Assembly: GCF_017873175.1 (NCBI RefSeq) | Contig: NZ_JAGGJW010000008.1 | Location: forward strand, 246,503 to 310,502 | Direction of reading: 5' to 3' | Length of the DNA: 64,000 nucleotides | From: Neorhizobium petrolearium | Lineage (GTDB): Bacteria; Pseudomonadota; Alphaproteobacteria; Rhizobiales; Rhizobiaceae | Shown here: piece by piece, positions 28,356-37,060 of the stretch | Position numbering within the stretch: position 1 is the stretch's first letter | How the letters are laid out: each line of letters opens with the position of its first letter | Notes under the pieces: model-generated | Told to the model about the DNA's origin: nothing | The model's database searches: none | Seen by the model: only the letters and a program-made list of their open reading frames with translations | Translations under genes and position numbers: made by a program

Positions 28356-28388
28356 AAAAAGGCCCGGATTTTCCGGGCCTTCTCTATA
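28356..28388 (+). terminator. Hairpin between the parvulin gene and argJ
   Basis: A perfect 10-bp stem (AAGGCCCGGA / TCCGGGCCTT) with a 3-base loop, followed by CTCTATATTT. It lies 12 bases after the parvulin stop and ends about 25 bases before the argJ start. It looks like an intrinsic terminator with an impure T tract. Confidence 0.7.
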
Positions 28389-28406
28389 TTTCCACAGGTC
28401 CTGAAG

Positions 28407-29648
28407 ATGTCCGCTTCCGTTTCGCCGCTCGCCCCGAAATCCTATCCCGACATGCCGGCATTGCGCGGCGTGCGCATGGCGACCGCCGCCGCCGGGATCA
28501 AGTACAAGAACCGTACCGATGTGCTGCTGATGGTTTTCGACCGGCCGGCCGCGGTGGCGGGCGTCTTCACGCGCTCCAAATGCCCTTCCGCGCCGGTGGA
28601 TTTCTGTCGCGCCAACCTGCCGCACGGGATCGCTCGCGCGGTCGTCGTCAATTCCGGCAATGCCAATGCATTCACCGGCATCAAGGGCAAGGCCGCGACG
28701 GCACTGACCGCGAAATCCGCGTCGCAAGCCGTGGGCTGCGGGGAGAACGAGGTCTACCTCGCTTCGACCGGCGTTATCGGCGAGCCGCTAGATGCGACGA
28801 AATTCGCAGGCGTGCTCGGCGACATGAACAGGACCGCCGCCGGCGACTTCTGGCAGGAAGCGGCCAAGGCGATCATGACCACCGACACCTACCCGAAGGT
28901 CGCGACCCGCACCGCGGAGATCGGCGGCGTGAGGGTGACGATCAACGGCATCGCCAAGGGTGCCGGGATGATCGCGCCGGACATGGCGACGATGCTCTCC
29001 TTCGTGGTGACCGATGCGGACATCGCCTCGCCGGCCTTGCAGACCCTGCTTGCCGCGGGCGTCGGCCCGAGCTTCAACTCCGTCACGGTGGACAGCGATA
29101 CTTCGACTTCCGATACGCTGATGCTGTTCGCTACGGGTGCTGCGGCCGACGACGGCCAGCTCCGCGTCGAGAGCGCGGACGATCCTCGTCTTCAAAGCTT
29201 CCGCGCCGCGCTCGACGATCTGCTCAAGGACCTGGCGCTGCAGGTCGTGCGGGATGGCGAAGGCGCCCGCAAGATGGTCGAGATCACGGTGACCGGCGCC
29301 GAGAGCGATGCGGCCGCGAAAGTGATCGCGCTGTCGATCGCCAATTCGCCGCTGGTCAAGACGGCGATCGCCGGCGAGGACGCCAACTGGGGCCGCGTCG
29401 TGATGGCCGTCGGCAAGTCCGGTGAGATGGCCGACCGCGACCGGCTGGCGATCTGGTTCGGTGACGTGCGGGTCGCGGTCGAGGGCGAGCGCGATCCCAG
29501 CTATTCCGAAGCTGCCGCCACCGCCGTCATGAGGCAGCAGGACATTCCTGTGAAAGTCGATCTCGGCCTTGGCAACGGCACGGCGACCGTCTGGACTTGC
29601 GACCTCACCAAGGAATATGTCGCCATCAACGGCGACTACCGGAGCTGA
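28407..29648 (+). CDS. argJ: Bifunctional ornithine acetyltransferase / N-acetylglutamate synthase
   Basis: Recycles the acetyl group from N-acetylornithine to glutamate in arginine synthesis; many ArgJ proteins also make N-acetylglutamate from acetyl-CoA. The 413-residue precursor self-cleaves before the threonine in [11 protein letters not shown] near residue 195. The oxyanion-hole T-G-V-I-G segment lies near residue 120. The ATG at 28407 gives [21 protein letters not shown], the family start. It is followed seven bases later by a GNAT gene and then mutT. Confidence 0.97.
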   Translation: MSASVSPLAPKSYPDMPALRGVRMATAAAGIKYKNRTDVLLMVFDRPAAVAGVFTRSKCPSAPVDFCRANLPHGIARAVVVNSGNANAFTGIKGKAATALTAKSASQAVGCGENEVYLASTGVIGEPLDATKFAGVLGDMNRTAAGDFWQEAAKAIMTTDTYPKVATRTAEIGGVRVTINGIAKGAGMIAPDMATMLSFVVTDADIASPALQTLLAAGVGPSFNSVTVDSDTSTSDTLMLFATGAAADDGQLRVESADDPRLQSFRAALDDLLKDLALQVVRDGEGARKMVEITVTGAESDAAAKVIALSIANSPLVKTAIAGEDANWGRVVMAVGKSGEMADRDRLAIWFGDVRVAVEGERDPSYSEAAATAVMRQQDIPVKVDLGLGNGTATVWTCDLTKEYVAINGDYRS

Positions 29649-29655
29649 TCATTTG

Positions 29656-30429
29656 ATGCAGGCATCATCTCCGCAGAGCAAACTGCCTCTGGTTCGCCGG
29701 CTGGAGGCCGTGGGCTTCCGGGCCTGGCCGGCGGCTTCCGTCGTCTATGACGGGAGCTGGCAGGTACGGCTCACCGGCGGCCATCCGTCCAAACGGCTGA
29801 ATTGCATCGTCCCGCTCGATCCTTCCGATCATCGCGATATGGAGCAGCGGCTCGAAAGGGCACGCAAGCGGTTCGAGACCTATGGCCGGCCGCTCATCGT
29901 CCGCGAGACGCCGCTCGCTCCTCCCGCCCTCATCGACCATCTCAAGGCGAACGGATGGCGGATGTTCGAGACGGTCGACGTGCTGACTGTCGACCTGACG
30001 GCCCTGGCGCTGCCGGATACGCTCGACTACCTGCCGAGTCACGACATCGGCCGGTTCATCGACGCCAGCCTTGCTGTTGAAGGCGAAAACATCGCGCTGA
30101 AGCCGGCGCTTGCCGAAATCCTCTCAGCGATCAAGCCGCCGTCGGGCTTCTTCATGAAGGAAGACCCGGCGAATGGCGCGGTCGCCGTGGCGCTCTGCGT
30201 GCAGGACAACGATCTGGCCGGCATCATGTCCTTTGCCGTGGCGGAGGCCCACCGGCGGGAAGGCATCGGCACGCAGATCCTGTCTTCGGCATTGCGTTGG
30301 GCCCGCATCAGCGGTGCGCGGCAGGCCTGGCTACAGGTCGTCTCCACCAACGCGACGGCACTGGCGCTTTACCGGAAATTCGGCTTTCGTAAGGCCTATG
30401 AATACCATTACTGGCGGCGGGAAGGGTGA
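29656..30429 (+). CDS. GNAT family N-acetyltransferase
   Basis: A 257-residue protein whose C-terminal half carries the GNAT acetyl-CoA site R-R-E-G-I-G-T-Q-I near residue 197 and the terminal A-L-A-L-Y-R-K-F-G-F element. The N-terminal half (V-R-R-L-E-A-V-G-F-R-A-W-P) is characteristic of the rhizobial orthologue found between argJ and mutT. GGAG lies about eleven bases before the ATG. The substrate is unknown. A link to arginine synthesis is suggested only by position. Confidence 0.87.
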   Translation: MQASSPQSKLPLVRRLEAVGFRAWPAASVVYDGSWQVRLTGGHPSKRLNCIVPLDPSDHRDMEQRLERARKRFETYGRPLIVRETPLAPPALIDHLKANGWRMFETVDVLTVDLTALALPDTLDYLPSHDIGRFIDASLAVEGENIALKPALAEILSAIKPPSGFFMKEDPANGAVAVALCVQDNDLAGIMSFAVAEAHRREGIGTQILSSALRWARISGARQAWLQVVSTNATALALYRKFGFRKAYEYHYWRREG

Positions 30430-30431
30430 GG

Positions 30432-30848
30432 ATGAGCAGCGAAACACCCCGCAAGCTGGTACTGGTCGCGGCCTGCGCGCTGATCGATGCGGACGGGCGC
30501 ATCCTTCTGGCGCAGCGGCCCGAGGGCAAGACGCTCGCCGGCCTCTGGGAATTTCCCGGCGGCAAGGTCGAGCTGGGCGAAACGCCGGAGGAAACGCTGG
30601 TGCGCGAACTCGAGGAAGAGCTCGGTATCACCACCAAAATCCCGTGCCTTGCGCCGCTCACCTTCGCCAGCCACACCTACGAGACCTTCCATCTTCTGAT
30701 GCCGCTTTATATCTGCCGGCGTTTCGAGGGCATCCCGACCGGTCGGGAAGGCCAGGCGATCAAATGGGTCAGGCCGAACGCGCTACGCGACTACCCCATG
30801 CCGCCGGCCGACGAGCCGCTGGTACCCATTCTTCAGGACCTGCTATAG
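30432..30848 (+). CDS. mutT: 8-oxo-dGTP diphosphatase, Nudix family
   Basis: Hydrolyses 8-oxo-dGTP and so prevents A:T to C:G transversions. The 138-residue product contains a complete Nudix box, beginning G-G-K-V-E-L-G-E and ending R-E-L-E-E-E-L-G-I, near residues 38-60. The ATG at 30432 follows AAGGGTGAGG and lies two bases after the preceding stop, so translation is coupled with the GNAT gene. In-frame GTG at 30426 is an alternative. The next bases form a palindromic element that probably ends the argJ-GNAT-mutT transcript. Confidence 0.93.
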   Translation: MSSETPRKLVLVAACALIDADGRILLAQRPEGKTLAGLWEFPGGKVELGETPEETLVRELEEELGITTKIPCLAPLTFASHTYETFHLLMPLYICRRFEGIPTGREGQAIKWVRPNALRDYPMPPADEPLVPILQDLL

Positions 30849-30955
30849 AGCGCCGTGCGTCCACTCGGACGCACAAAGGACGCTCTAAATTATTGAATCT
30901 ACGCATCGTGCTTTCCGAAAATCGATTCTGATTTCCGGGCCGATGCTCCAGGTCG
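30846..30955. repeat. Rhizobial palindromic intergenic element
   Basis: A long interrupted inverted repeat, AGAGCG-CC-GTGCGTCC / GGACGCAC-AAAGGA-CGCTCT, closes on a 4-base ACTC loop between 30847 and 30887. It is followed by AATTATTGAATCTACGCATC and a conserved-looking tail containing GCTTTCCGAAAATCGATTCTGA. From memory, this sequence type recurs many times in Rhizobium and Agrobacterium genomes; copy number could not be checked. It may end mutT transcription. Confidence 0.65.
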
Positions 30956-31079
30956 TTGCCGCGGCTCAATCGTTCAAATTAGAATGACCGAATTCACTCG
31001 TTGTTAAGGGATCGTTTAGCCGCGTGTGATATTTTTGGGCCTCATCATCTGGTAACCGCGTTGACGAGGCTATGAAGGC

Positions 31080-31400
31080 ATGGACGAGGAATTCTGGAAA
31101 ACCGTGCGCGGCCGGCAACAGGCGCGGCACAGTTTCGGCAGGACCGGCGCGCTCAACATCGCACTCCTGTTCGGCACGGCTGCCATCGCTCTTTCGCTGA
31201 TCATCACGCCGATGCTGGCGGGCCGCAATCACGAGCGTCAGCTGGGGCAGATTCAGGATGACTTCGACCTGATCACCACGGGCGCCATCAAACCGGCCGA
31301 AAAGAGCACGAAACATTATACAATTCGCCGTAGTGTCCTGCAGGAGACACCGGGCACGGTCTGCATCGTCGAGGGCTACGGAGCCGATAGCGACTGCTGA
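31080..31400 (+). CDS. Hypothetical single-pass membrane protein
   Basis: A 106-residue protein with one clear hydrophobic helix at about residues 25-46 after a charged N-terminus rich in R, H and Q. The C-terminal half is polar and presumably periplasmic, ending with a region containing two cysteines (T-V-C-I-V-E and a terminal C). GAAGGC precedes the ATG. It lies 56 bases before the Flp pilin gene in the same direction and may be cotranscribed with it. I do not recognise the family. Confidence 0.65.
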   Translation: MDEEFWKTVRGRQQARHSFGRTGALNIALLFGTAAIALSLIITPMLAGRNHERQLGQIQDDFDLITTGAIKPAEKSTKHYTIRRSVLQETPGTVCIVEGYGADSDC

Positions 31401-31456
31401 AGCCGTAGCCGTTTTAAGGCGCCTGGGTTCGTCCATTTCAGGCCGAAGGATAATTC

Positions 31457-31630
31457 ATGCGTCTTTTCAGCTCTCTCTTTAAGAATAACAGCGGCGCGAC
31501 GGCCGTGGAATACGGCCTGCTCATTTCGATCCTGGCACTGACCCTGTTTGTCGCATTGGGCGATTACTACGAGTTGATGAACAATATGTTCGGCGGGATT
31601 GCCGATGCCTACGAGGACGCCACGCCTTAG
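31457..31630 (+). CDS. Flp family type IVb pilin
   Basis: A 57-residue prepilin. A short basic leader (M-R-L-F-S-S-L-F-K-N-N) is followed by S-G-A-T-A-V-E-Y-G-L-L, the hallmark of Flp pilins. The glycine before A-T-A-V-E-Y is the expected prepilin peptidase cleavage point, the glutamate is the conserved Glu5-type residue, and a 20-residue hydrophobic helix follows. GAAGGA lies about six bases before the ATG. The rest of a tad/cpa assembly cluster is absent from the window, so this is an orphan pilin that must use machinery encoded elsewhere if it is assembled. Confidence 0.88.
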   Translation: MRLFSSLFKNNSGATAVEYGLLISILALTLFVALGDYYELMNNMFGGIADAYEDATP

Positions 31631-31636
31631 AGCGAG

Positions 31637-32509
31637 CTACTCCGTCCCTCCGCGCAGGGCGTCTGCCAGCCGCATCCTGGCGGACCCGGGTTTCAAGGGC
31701 TGCTGCTGGCTTTCGTGCGGCGACCAGCCTGAGGCGTAGATGATCGAGAAGGTCGCGCGGATGCGGCCGTCCGGATCGGAATAGCGCTCGGCATAGAGCT
31801 CCGCAGCCCTCACGAAGAAGCGCCTTGGCACCGGCACGCGGCTGCGTCCGGCAAGCGGGTTCGTCATGCCCATGGCACGCAGGTCCCGCATCAGCGGGAA
31901 GAGCGAGTCGTAGCGCACCGTATAGGTCTCGATATCGACTACCGGCAGCGTGAAGCCGGCGCGCTGCAGAAGCCCTCCGACATCCCGGACATCGGCGAAG
32001 GGGATGACGCGCGGGCTGGCGCCGCCCAGCAATTCCGCTTCAGCCGACAACAGGACGTCGCGTAATTCGGCAAGGGTTCCCGCGCCGGGGATGGCGGCCA
32101 GGAAAAGCCCGTCCGGCTTCAGCGCACGGCGGACGCGGATCAGCGTGCCGGGCGTATCGTTGACGAGGTGCAGCGACAGCGGCGACAGCACCAGGTTGAC
32201 GGATTCCGGTTCCAGCGGCACGTCCTCCCAGGGAGCGGGTGTCACCGTCTCGTCATCTCCAGCGAAGGCCTGGCTGGTTTCGATACGGCGCATGGTGCCG
32301 ATCTTGCCGGTCGCCAGTGCATCACGGGCGGCGATGCCGGTGCCGCCATGCAGTTCGACGGCGGTCTCGAACCGGCGTTCGACGACGGCAAGGCGGTCCG
32401 CCAACTCGCGGCCGGCGATTTCCAGGAGGAAGGCGGCCTTGTGATCCCCACCGGCGAGGGCCCGTTTGCGCCTTGCCTCGATCAGCCGTTCATCGAAAAG
32501 AATTTCCAT
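31637..32509 (-). CDS. Class I SAM-dependent methyltransferase, NDUFAF5/BioC-like
   Basis: A 290-residue protein. The start (M-E-I-L-F-D-E-R-L-I) and the E-L-H-G-G-T-G segment near residue 55 match the alphaproteobacterial relatives of mitochondrial NDUFAF5, which modifies a complex I subunit. The central post-I region N-L-V-L-S-P-L-S-L-H near residue 107 is typical. The motif I glycine pattern is degenerate compared with standard methyltransferases (L-H-G-G-T-G), as is usual in this group. It converges with the Flp pilin gene and is divergent from comF. Confidence 0.85.
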   Translation of the reverse strand: MEILFDERLIEARRKRALAGGDHKAAFLLEIAGRELADRLAVVERRFETAVELHGGTGIAARDALATGKIGTMRRIETSQAFAGDDETVTPAPWEDVPLEPESVNLVLSPLSLHLVNDTPGTLIRVRRALKPDGLFLAAIPGAGTLAELRDVLLSAEAELLGGASPRVIPFADVRDVGGLLQRAGFTLPVVDIETYTVRYDSLFPLMRDLRAMGMTNPLAGRSRVPVPRRFFVRAAELYAERYSDPDGRIRATFSIIYASGWSPHESQQQPLKPGSARMRLADALRGGTE

Positions 32510-32567
32510 CGTACCAAACCCGTATCCTGCTGTCGCAAAGGCTCTCTTCATTCGCTAAAGTCAACCC

Positions 32568-33344
32568 ATGTCCGCCGAGCCGAATGCCAATGCCCTTCGA
32601 TTTGTAGCATCGTTTGCCGCAAGGTGGACGAGATGGCTCGCCGACCTTGTCTATCCGCCGGTTTGTCCCGGCTGCGGGGTCAGCACCGGGGCGCATGGCG
32701 GGTTCTGCCCTGCCTGCTGGCGGGAAATCCGCTTCATCGAACGACCCTATTGCGACGTGCTCGGCCTGCCGTTCTCCTACGATCCGGGACAGGGCATGCT
32801 GTCGGCCGAGGCGATCGCCAATCCGCCCGTCTTCGACCGGCTGCGGTCCGCCGCGATCTTCGAGGGGCCGGCGCGCGAACTCGTCCATTCGCTGAAATAT
32901 AGGGATCGCACCGATCTCGCACCAATGATGGCCGGCATGATGCTGCGCGCCGCCGAAGGCCATGTGGCGAACTCGGACGGCATCTTGCCGGTTCCGCTGC
33001 ACCGTTCGCGGTTCGCTTCAAGGAAGTTCAACCAGGCGGCAGAGCTTGGGCGGCACCTGGCGCAGAAGTCCGGCCGGCCGTTCCTGCCGTCGACTCTTGT
33101 CCGCGTCAAGCGCACCAGCCGGCAGGTGGGGCTTTCGGCCCGAGCCCGCGAGGACAATGTGCGCGCCGCTTTCCGGGTCGCGCCAGGCCATGAGGCGGAC
33201 GTCTTCGGCAAGCGGCTCGTGCTGGTCGACGACGTCTTCACGACCGGGGCGACCGTTTCTTCCGCCACCCGCGCGCTGAAGAAGGCAGGCGCTGCGGAGG
33301 TCACGGTTTTGACCTTTGCAATGGCCGTTTCCGGGCCTATATGA
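32568..33344 (+). CDS. comF: ComF family phosphoribosyltransferase-like protein
   Basis: A 258-residue protein with an N-terminal zinc-binding ribbon (C-P-G-C and C-P-A-C near residues 35-53) and a C-terminal phosphoribosyltransferase domain carrying the PRPP-binding motif V-L-V-D-D-V-F-T-T-G-A-T near residue 222. In Gram-positive competence, ComFC helps process incoming DNA. In alphaproteobacteria its role is less certain. It overlaps nothing but is followed closely by grxC, in the conserved comF-grxC-nitrilase-DUF1178 order. Confidence 0.92.
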   Translation: MSAEPNANALRFVASFAARWTRWLADLVYPPVCPGCGVSTGAHGGFCPACWREIRFIERPYCDVLGLPFSYDPGQGMLSAEAIANPPVFDRLRSAAIFEGPARELVHSLKYRDRTDLAPMMAGMMLRAAEGHVANSDGILPVPLHRSRFASRKFNQAAELGRHLAQKSGRPFLPSTLVRVKRTSRQVGLSARAREDNVRAAFRVAPGHEADVFGKRLVLVDDVFTTGATVSSATRALKKAGAAEVTVLTFAMAVSGPI

Positions 33345-33412
33345 CGGAAGATGACAGTTGCTCGCAGCCTTTTCCCGGCTTCTTTCCCACCTGGCTGCGC
33401 CCGGAGACGTTC

Positions 33413-33670
33413 ATGGCAGATGTGACCATCTATACCCGCGAATATTGCGGCTATTGCGCCCGCGCGAAGGCTTTGCTCGAGTCCAAGGGCATCAAGTATA
33501 CCGAGCATGATGCAACCTATTCCACGGAGCTGCGTGAGGAAATGATCCAGAAGGCCAACGGCCGTTCGACCTTCCCGCAGATCTTCATCAACGGAACGCA
33601 TGTCGGCGGCTGCGACGACCTTCATGCGCTCGACCGGGCCGGCAAGCTGGACCCGATGCTGGCAGCGTGA
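33413..33670 (+). CDS. grxC: Glutaredoxin 3
   Basis: A small glutathione-dependent disulfide oxidoreductase of 85 residues. The redox site C-G-Y-C lies at residues 11-14. The cis-proline T-F-P-Q-I-F segment near residue 51 and the G-G-C-D-D-L glutathione-binding element near residue 66 are intact. GGAG lies seven bases before the ATG at 33413; the frame extends further upstream into the 3' end of comF, but those residues are not part of the fold. It is followed ten bases later by the nitrilase-family gene. Confidence 0.95.
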   Translation: MADVTIYTREYCGYCARAKALLESKGIKYTEHDATYSTELREEMIQKANGRSTFPQIFINGTHVGGCDDLHALDRAGKLDPMLAA

Positions 33671-33680
33671 GGACAGGGCG

Positions 33681-34535
33681 ATGACGTTCAAGGCAGCAGC
33701 GATCCAGATGTGCTCCGGCGTTGATCCGCAGAAGAACGCCGCCGACATGATCCGGCTGGTGCGGGAAGCAGCAGCGCATGGCGCGACCTATATCCAGACA
33801 CCAGAAATGACCGGGGCTCTTCAGCGGGACCGCAAGGCGATGCGCGACATCCTGCGCGACGAGACGAATGACATCATCGTTTCGACCGCACGCGACCTCG
33901 CCGGCGAACTCGGTATCCATCTACATGTCGGCTCGACGGCGATCGCAAGGGACGACGGCAAGATCGCCAACCGGGCCTTCCTCTTCGCTCCCGGCGGCCG
34001 GCTGGTTGCGACCTATGACAAGATCCACATGTTCGACGTCGATCTCGACAATGGCGAGAGCTGGCGCGAAAGCTCGGCCTACGAGCCGGGCGTCGCAGCG
34101 CGGGTCGCCGACCTGCCGTTCGGCAAGCTCGGCTTCGCGATCTGCTACGACGTGCGTTTCCCGCAGCTTTTCCGCGCCGAGGCGCTTGTCGGTGCAGAGA
34201 TCCTGACCGTGCCCGCCGCCTTCACCCGCCAGACGGGCGAGGCCCATTGGGAAGTGCTGCTGCGCGCCCGCGCCATCGAAAACGGCGCCTTTGTGATTGC
34301 CGCCGCCCAGGCAGGGGTTCATGAAGACGGTCGCGAGACCTTCGGCCATTCGATGATCGTCGATCCCTGGGGCAAGGTGCTGGCGTCCGCCGGCGGCACC
34401 GGCGAGGCCGTCGTATTGGCCGAGATCGACATCGCCGCGGTGAAGGCCGCGCGCGTCAAAATCCCCAATCTCAAGAACGCCCGCGAATTCGCGCTGGACA
34501 CTGTGTCCAATGTGGCGGGAGGTGTTGCCGCTTGA
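33681..34535 (+). CDS. Carbon-nitrogen hydrolase, Nit1/Nit2-like
   Basis: A nitrilase-superfamily amidase of 284 residues. The catalytic triad is visible: glutamate in T-P-E-M-T-G near residue 43, lysine in T-Y-D-K-I-H-M-F near residue 112, and cysteine in F-A-I-C-Y-D-V-R-F near residue 154. This sequence context matches Nit1-type enzymes that hydrolyse deaminated glutathione, a metabolite-repair activity consistent with a neighbouring glutaredoxin. The function is inferred from family. The ATG at 33681 gives the standard start; the gene overlaps DUF1178 by four bases. Confidence 0.92.
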   Translation: MTFKAAAIQMCSGVDPQKNAADMIRLVREAAAHGATYIQTPEMTGALQRDRKAMRDILRDETNDIIVSTARDLAGELGIHLHVGSTAIARDDGKIANRAFLFAPGGRLVATYDKIHMFDVDLDNGESWRESSAYEPGVAARVADLPFGKLGFAICYDVRFPQLFRAEALVGAEILTVPAAFTRQTGEAHWEVLLRARAIENGAFVIAAAQAGVHEDGRETFGHSMIVDPWGKVLASAGGTGEAVVLAEIDIAAVKAARVKIPNLKNAREFALDTVSNVAGGVAA

Positions 34536-34960
34536 TCAAGTATACGCTGACCTGTGAAAATGCTCATACGTTCGAGGGCTGGTTCTCCGAAAGTGCCGAT
34601 TTCGATCGTCAGGTCGAAAGCGGCTTTCTCACCTGTCCGGCCTGCAATTCCTCGTCGATCTCCAAGACGCTGATGGCGCCCTCCGTTTCGACGGCGCGCA
34701 AAAAGGAAGAGAAACAGGCGATGGTCATGGACCTTGCCCGGCAGGAGGCGATGGCCAAGCTCAAGCAGGCGATCGCCGAGATCAAGGCCAATGCGGAGGA
34801 CGTGGGCGAAAAATTTCCCGAGGAGGCCCGCAAGATCCACTATGGGGAAGCGGATGCCCGCGGCATCATCGGCCAGGCGAGCCTTAGCGAGGTGCGCGAT
34901 CTTCTCGAAGAGGGCATCGAGGTGGCGCCGATGCCGGTGCTGCCCGAGGACACGAACTGA
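34532..34960 (+). CDS. DUF1178 family protein
   Basis: A 142-residue protein beginning M-I-K-Y-T-L-T-C with an N-terminal zinc-ribbon-like pattern: one cysteine at residue 8 and C-P-A-C near residues 35-38. The remainder is helical and charged. Family function is unknown. The TTG start overlaps the stop of the nitrilase gene, so the two are translationally coupled. It is the last gene of the comF-grxC-nitrilase-DUF1178 run. Confidence 0.9.
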   Translation: MIKYTLTCENAHTFEGWFSESADFDRQVESGFLTCPACNSSSISKTLMAPSVSTARKKEEKQAMVMDLARQEAMAKLKQAIAEIKANAEDVGEKFPEEARKIHYGEADARGIIGQASLSEVRDLLEEGIEVAPMPVLPEDTN

Positions 34961-35079
34961 CCTCGTTTCCGCAAAACTTCATTCCAAAGAACCGGAAGGG
35001 CTGGATGGAGTGAAATCCGTCCGGTCTTTCGTATATTCGTTGGGATGAAGTGTAGCAGGGCAATGAGGGGCGGGGATGA

Positions 35080-35296
35080 TCAGTCTTCGGGAAAGAGGAT
35101 GCTCCTGTAGTCCTGTGCGCCGTGGAGAATTCTCAGAATGGATATCTCGTTGCCGAGAACTTCATAGAAAATGAGATACTGCCCATGCGGTCGACGGGAG
35201 ATGACCGCTAGTTTTAGGAAAGACTCTGGAAAAGGCGAACGGCATTTCCGCCAATTGAAGGCACTTATTCTCCAGCTCCGTGACAAAGGTATCAGC
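35080..35296 (-). pseudogene. Remnant of a ParE/RelE-type toxin gene
   Basis: Two frames together resemble a ParE toxin. The first, reading V-R-A-D-T-F-V-T-E-L-E-N-K-C and L-A-E-M-P-F-A-F-S, matches the middle helices and has a stop just upstream, so the N-terminal third is lost. A frameshift near 35210-35230 leads to the second, R-R-P-H-G-Q-Y-L-I-F-Y-E-V through I-L-H-G-A-Q-D-Y, ending I-L-F-P-E-D, the typical ParE C-terminus. No intact antitoxin gene is next to it. This is a decayed toxin-antitoxin module. Confidence 0.7.
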
Positions 35297-35391
35297 GCGA
35301 ACCTGTGACTTTCACGGCTTCAGCCATCGGTCTCTCCCAGGACGGAACGATGCGAAGATTATCATAGAACCGACGGGCCGTGGAAGCCGGG

Positions 35392-36138
35392 TCACGCCGC
35401 CCTTTTCGCCAGCAGCATGTAGTTGACGTCCATATCGGAGGAGAGGTTCCAGCGGTCCTGCAGCGGGTTGAAGAAGACGCCAGTGCGGTGGATGATTTCC
35501 ATGCCGGCAGCGTGGAGCGGCTTTTCGAGCTCTTCCGGGCGTACCAGCTTTTCGTATTGGTGCGTGCCCCTCGGCAGCCAGCGCAGGACGTTTTCCGCCG
35601 CGAAGATCGCCAGCGCACCCGCCTTGAAGGTGCGGTTGATGGTGGCGACGAACATCAGCCCGCCGGGGCGGACCATTTTTGCGCAGGTGGTGATGAAGAA
35701 ATCCACATCCGCCACGTGCTCCACCACTTCCATGTTCAAGACGACGTCGAAGGTCTCGCCGGCTTCGGCGAGCTGTTCGGCGGTGACGGCGCGGTAATCG
35801 ACCGACGTGCCGGTCTCGGCCGCATGGGTGGAGGCGATGCCGATGTTCTTCTCCGACGGGTCGGCGCCGACGACGGTGGCACCCATCCGGGCGATCGGTT
35901 CCGATAGCAGGCCGCCGCCGCAGCCGATATCGAGAATGCGAAGGCCGGAAAGCGGCAAGTGGCTTTTCGGGTCACGGCCGAAATTTTCGCAGATGCGGTC
36001 GCGCAGATAGGTTAGCCGGACGGGATTGAACTTGTGGAGCGGCCTGAATTTTCCCATCGGGTCCCACCATTCGGCCGCCATGGCGGAGAACCGGTCGACT
36101 TCGCTCTGATCGATGGTGCTGCGGGCGGCTTCGGTCAT
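35392..36138 (-). CDS. ubiG: Ubiquinone biosynthesis O-methyltransferase
   Basis: Performs both O-methylation steps of ubiquinone synthesis. The 248-residue product has the SAM motif L-D-I-G-C-G-G-G near residue 68 and the characteristic N-terminal [15 protein letters not shown] segment. The E-V-V-E-H-V-A-D motif near residue 138 and a C-terminal [10 protein letters not shown] segment complete the family pattern. I chose the ATG at 36138, with AAGGG upstream; an ATG three codons earlier would overlap the preceding gene's stop. In other alphaproteobacteria ubiG commonly lies beside lysC; here about 14 kb separates them. Confidence 0.96.
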   Translation of the reverse strand: MTEAARSTIDQSEVDRFSAMAAEWWDPMGKFRPLHKFNPVRLTYLRDRICENFGRDPKSHLPLSGLRILDIGCGGGLLSEPIARMGATVVGADPSEKNIGIASTHAAETGTSVDYRAVTAEQLAEAGETFDVVLNMEVVEHVADVDFFITTCAKMVRPGGLMFVATINRTFKAGALAIFAAENVLRWLPRGTHQYEKLVRPEELEKPLHAAGMEIIHRTGVFFNPLQDRWNLSSDMDVNYMLLAKRAA

Positions 36139-36143
36139 GGTCT

Positions 36144-36584
36144 TCATCCCTTCGTTTCACCGGTTGAAGTCGGATGATGAGGAGCGGAAGTCAAGAGGCT
36201 GGTTGCCGCAGGGTCGGGCCATTGTCGTCCCTTCAATGCGCGGATGCGCTTCGGCATCCTGTTGTCCGGATCCTCGGAAAGCCACTTGATAAGTCCGTCG
36301 AATGCAAGCCGATACCGCTGGAATTCATCTTTATCGTGATTGGCGATACAGAGCGGCAGCCTCTCGCAAGCCCTGCCGCTCTGGCCCAGCATTTTCTGCA
36401 CTTTGACGCGATCGTCCTGGGGATCACTGACGACCATCGGGCCGGAGCAGAAACGGTCGCGACGACATTTTCTCAAGGCACAATGGAATTGTACCGGATG
36501 GAGGAACCACGCGGTAGCGCGGGCGCATTCCTCGTGATGACGGGTGCGCAAAACTTCGAGCCGTGATGGTTGATCCGATGACAT
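36144..36584 (-). CDS. Conserved hypothetical protein
   Basis: A 146-residue soluble protein. AAGGAG lies seven bases before the ATG. A cysteine-rich segment near residues 34-46 ([15 protein letters not shown]) and three further cysteines or histidines upstream suggest metal binding. The pattern resembles small rhizobial proteins of unknown function. It lies immediately upstream of ubiG in the same direction with a 5-base gap, so cotranscription is likely. Confidence 0.7.
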   Translation of the reverse strand: MSSDQPSRLEVLRTRHHEECARATAWFLHPVQFHCALRKCRRDRFCSGPMVVSDPQDDRVKVQKMLGQSGRACERLPLCIANHDKDEFQRYRLAFDGLIKWLSEDPDNRMPKRIRALKGRQWPDPAATSLLTSAPHHPTSTGETKG

Positions 36585-36646
36585 GAGCCGACTCCTTCAT
36601 ATGGACGGAATCCGCCCTTGGCGATCTCGGTATTTCTTGTTTCGGC

Positions 36647-36702
36647 CGGGACACGTCGGGTGCCTCGAATTAGATTTTTATAGTGACACGCGACGTGTCC
36701 CG
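36647..36702. promoter_or_regulatory. Operator-like inverted repeats
   Basis: A perfect 12-bp inverted repeat, CGGGACACGTCG at 36647-36658 and CGACGTGTCCCG at 36691-36702, with a 32-base spacer. The right arm also forms an internal palindrome, GACACG-CGA-CGTGTC. The spacer contains an AT-rich stretch (TTAGATTTTTATAG). This looks like a protein-binding site with two or three half-sites rather than a terminator. No regulator gene is adjacent. Confidence 0.45.
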
Positions 36703-37060
36703 TTCGGTGTTCTTGTGCTGCGCAACTTCGATCCCTCTGCGCGGATACCGGCACCTTAGCCAGGGCAGCGCTCGCGGCGGAAACCGCCGGACGCTCCGAA
36801 AGGTTCGTGCCTTTCGGCAAGAACCAGTCGCCGGTCCAATCATGTGTGCCGCACAGGCACGCCCCGCCATATTTTCAGACGAGAGGGGGACCATTTTCTG
36901 CGCAGCCCCTGACGACCCGCCTGCATCAACGGCAGACCGAAAGGGCACCGGTCCCATCTCGCCGGCGATGCCTGAACCGGTGTAGCCGAAACGGGACGCG
37001 GAGATTGTAGGCATGGGTTTGGAGGGCGGGGAAGATTTTGCGACAATAGAACCCCCCCTA

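Noticed and set aside
35292..35618. Minus-strand open frame overlapping the ubiG 3' end that looked like a possible antitoxin
   Set aside because: Most of it lies inside ubiG in another frame, and the part outside has no antitoxin motif.
36670..37014. Minus- and plus-strand open frames of about 100 codons in the 36.6-37.2 kb interval
   Set aside because: None has a clear ribosome-binding site or recognisable domain, and they overlap each other on opposite strands.
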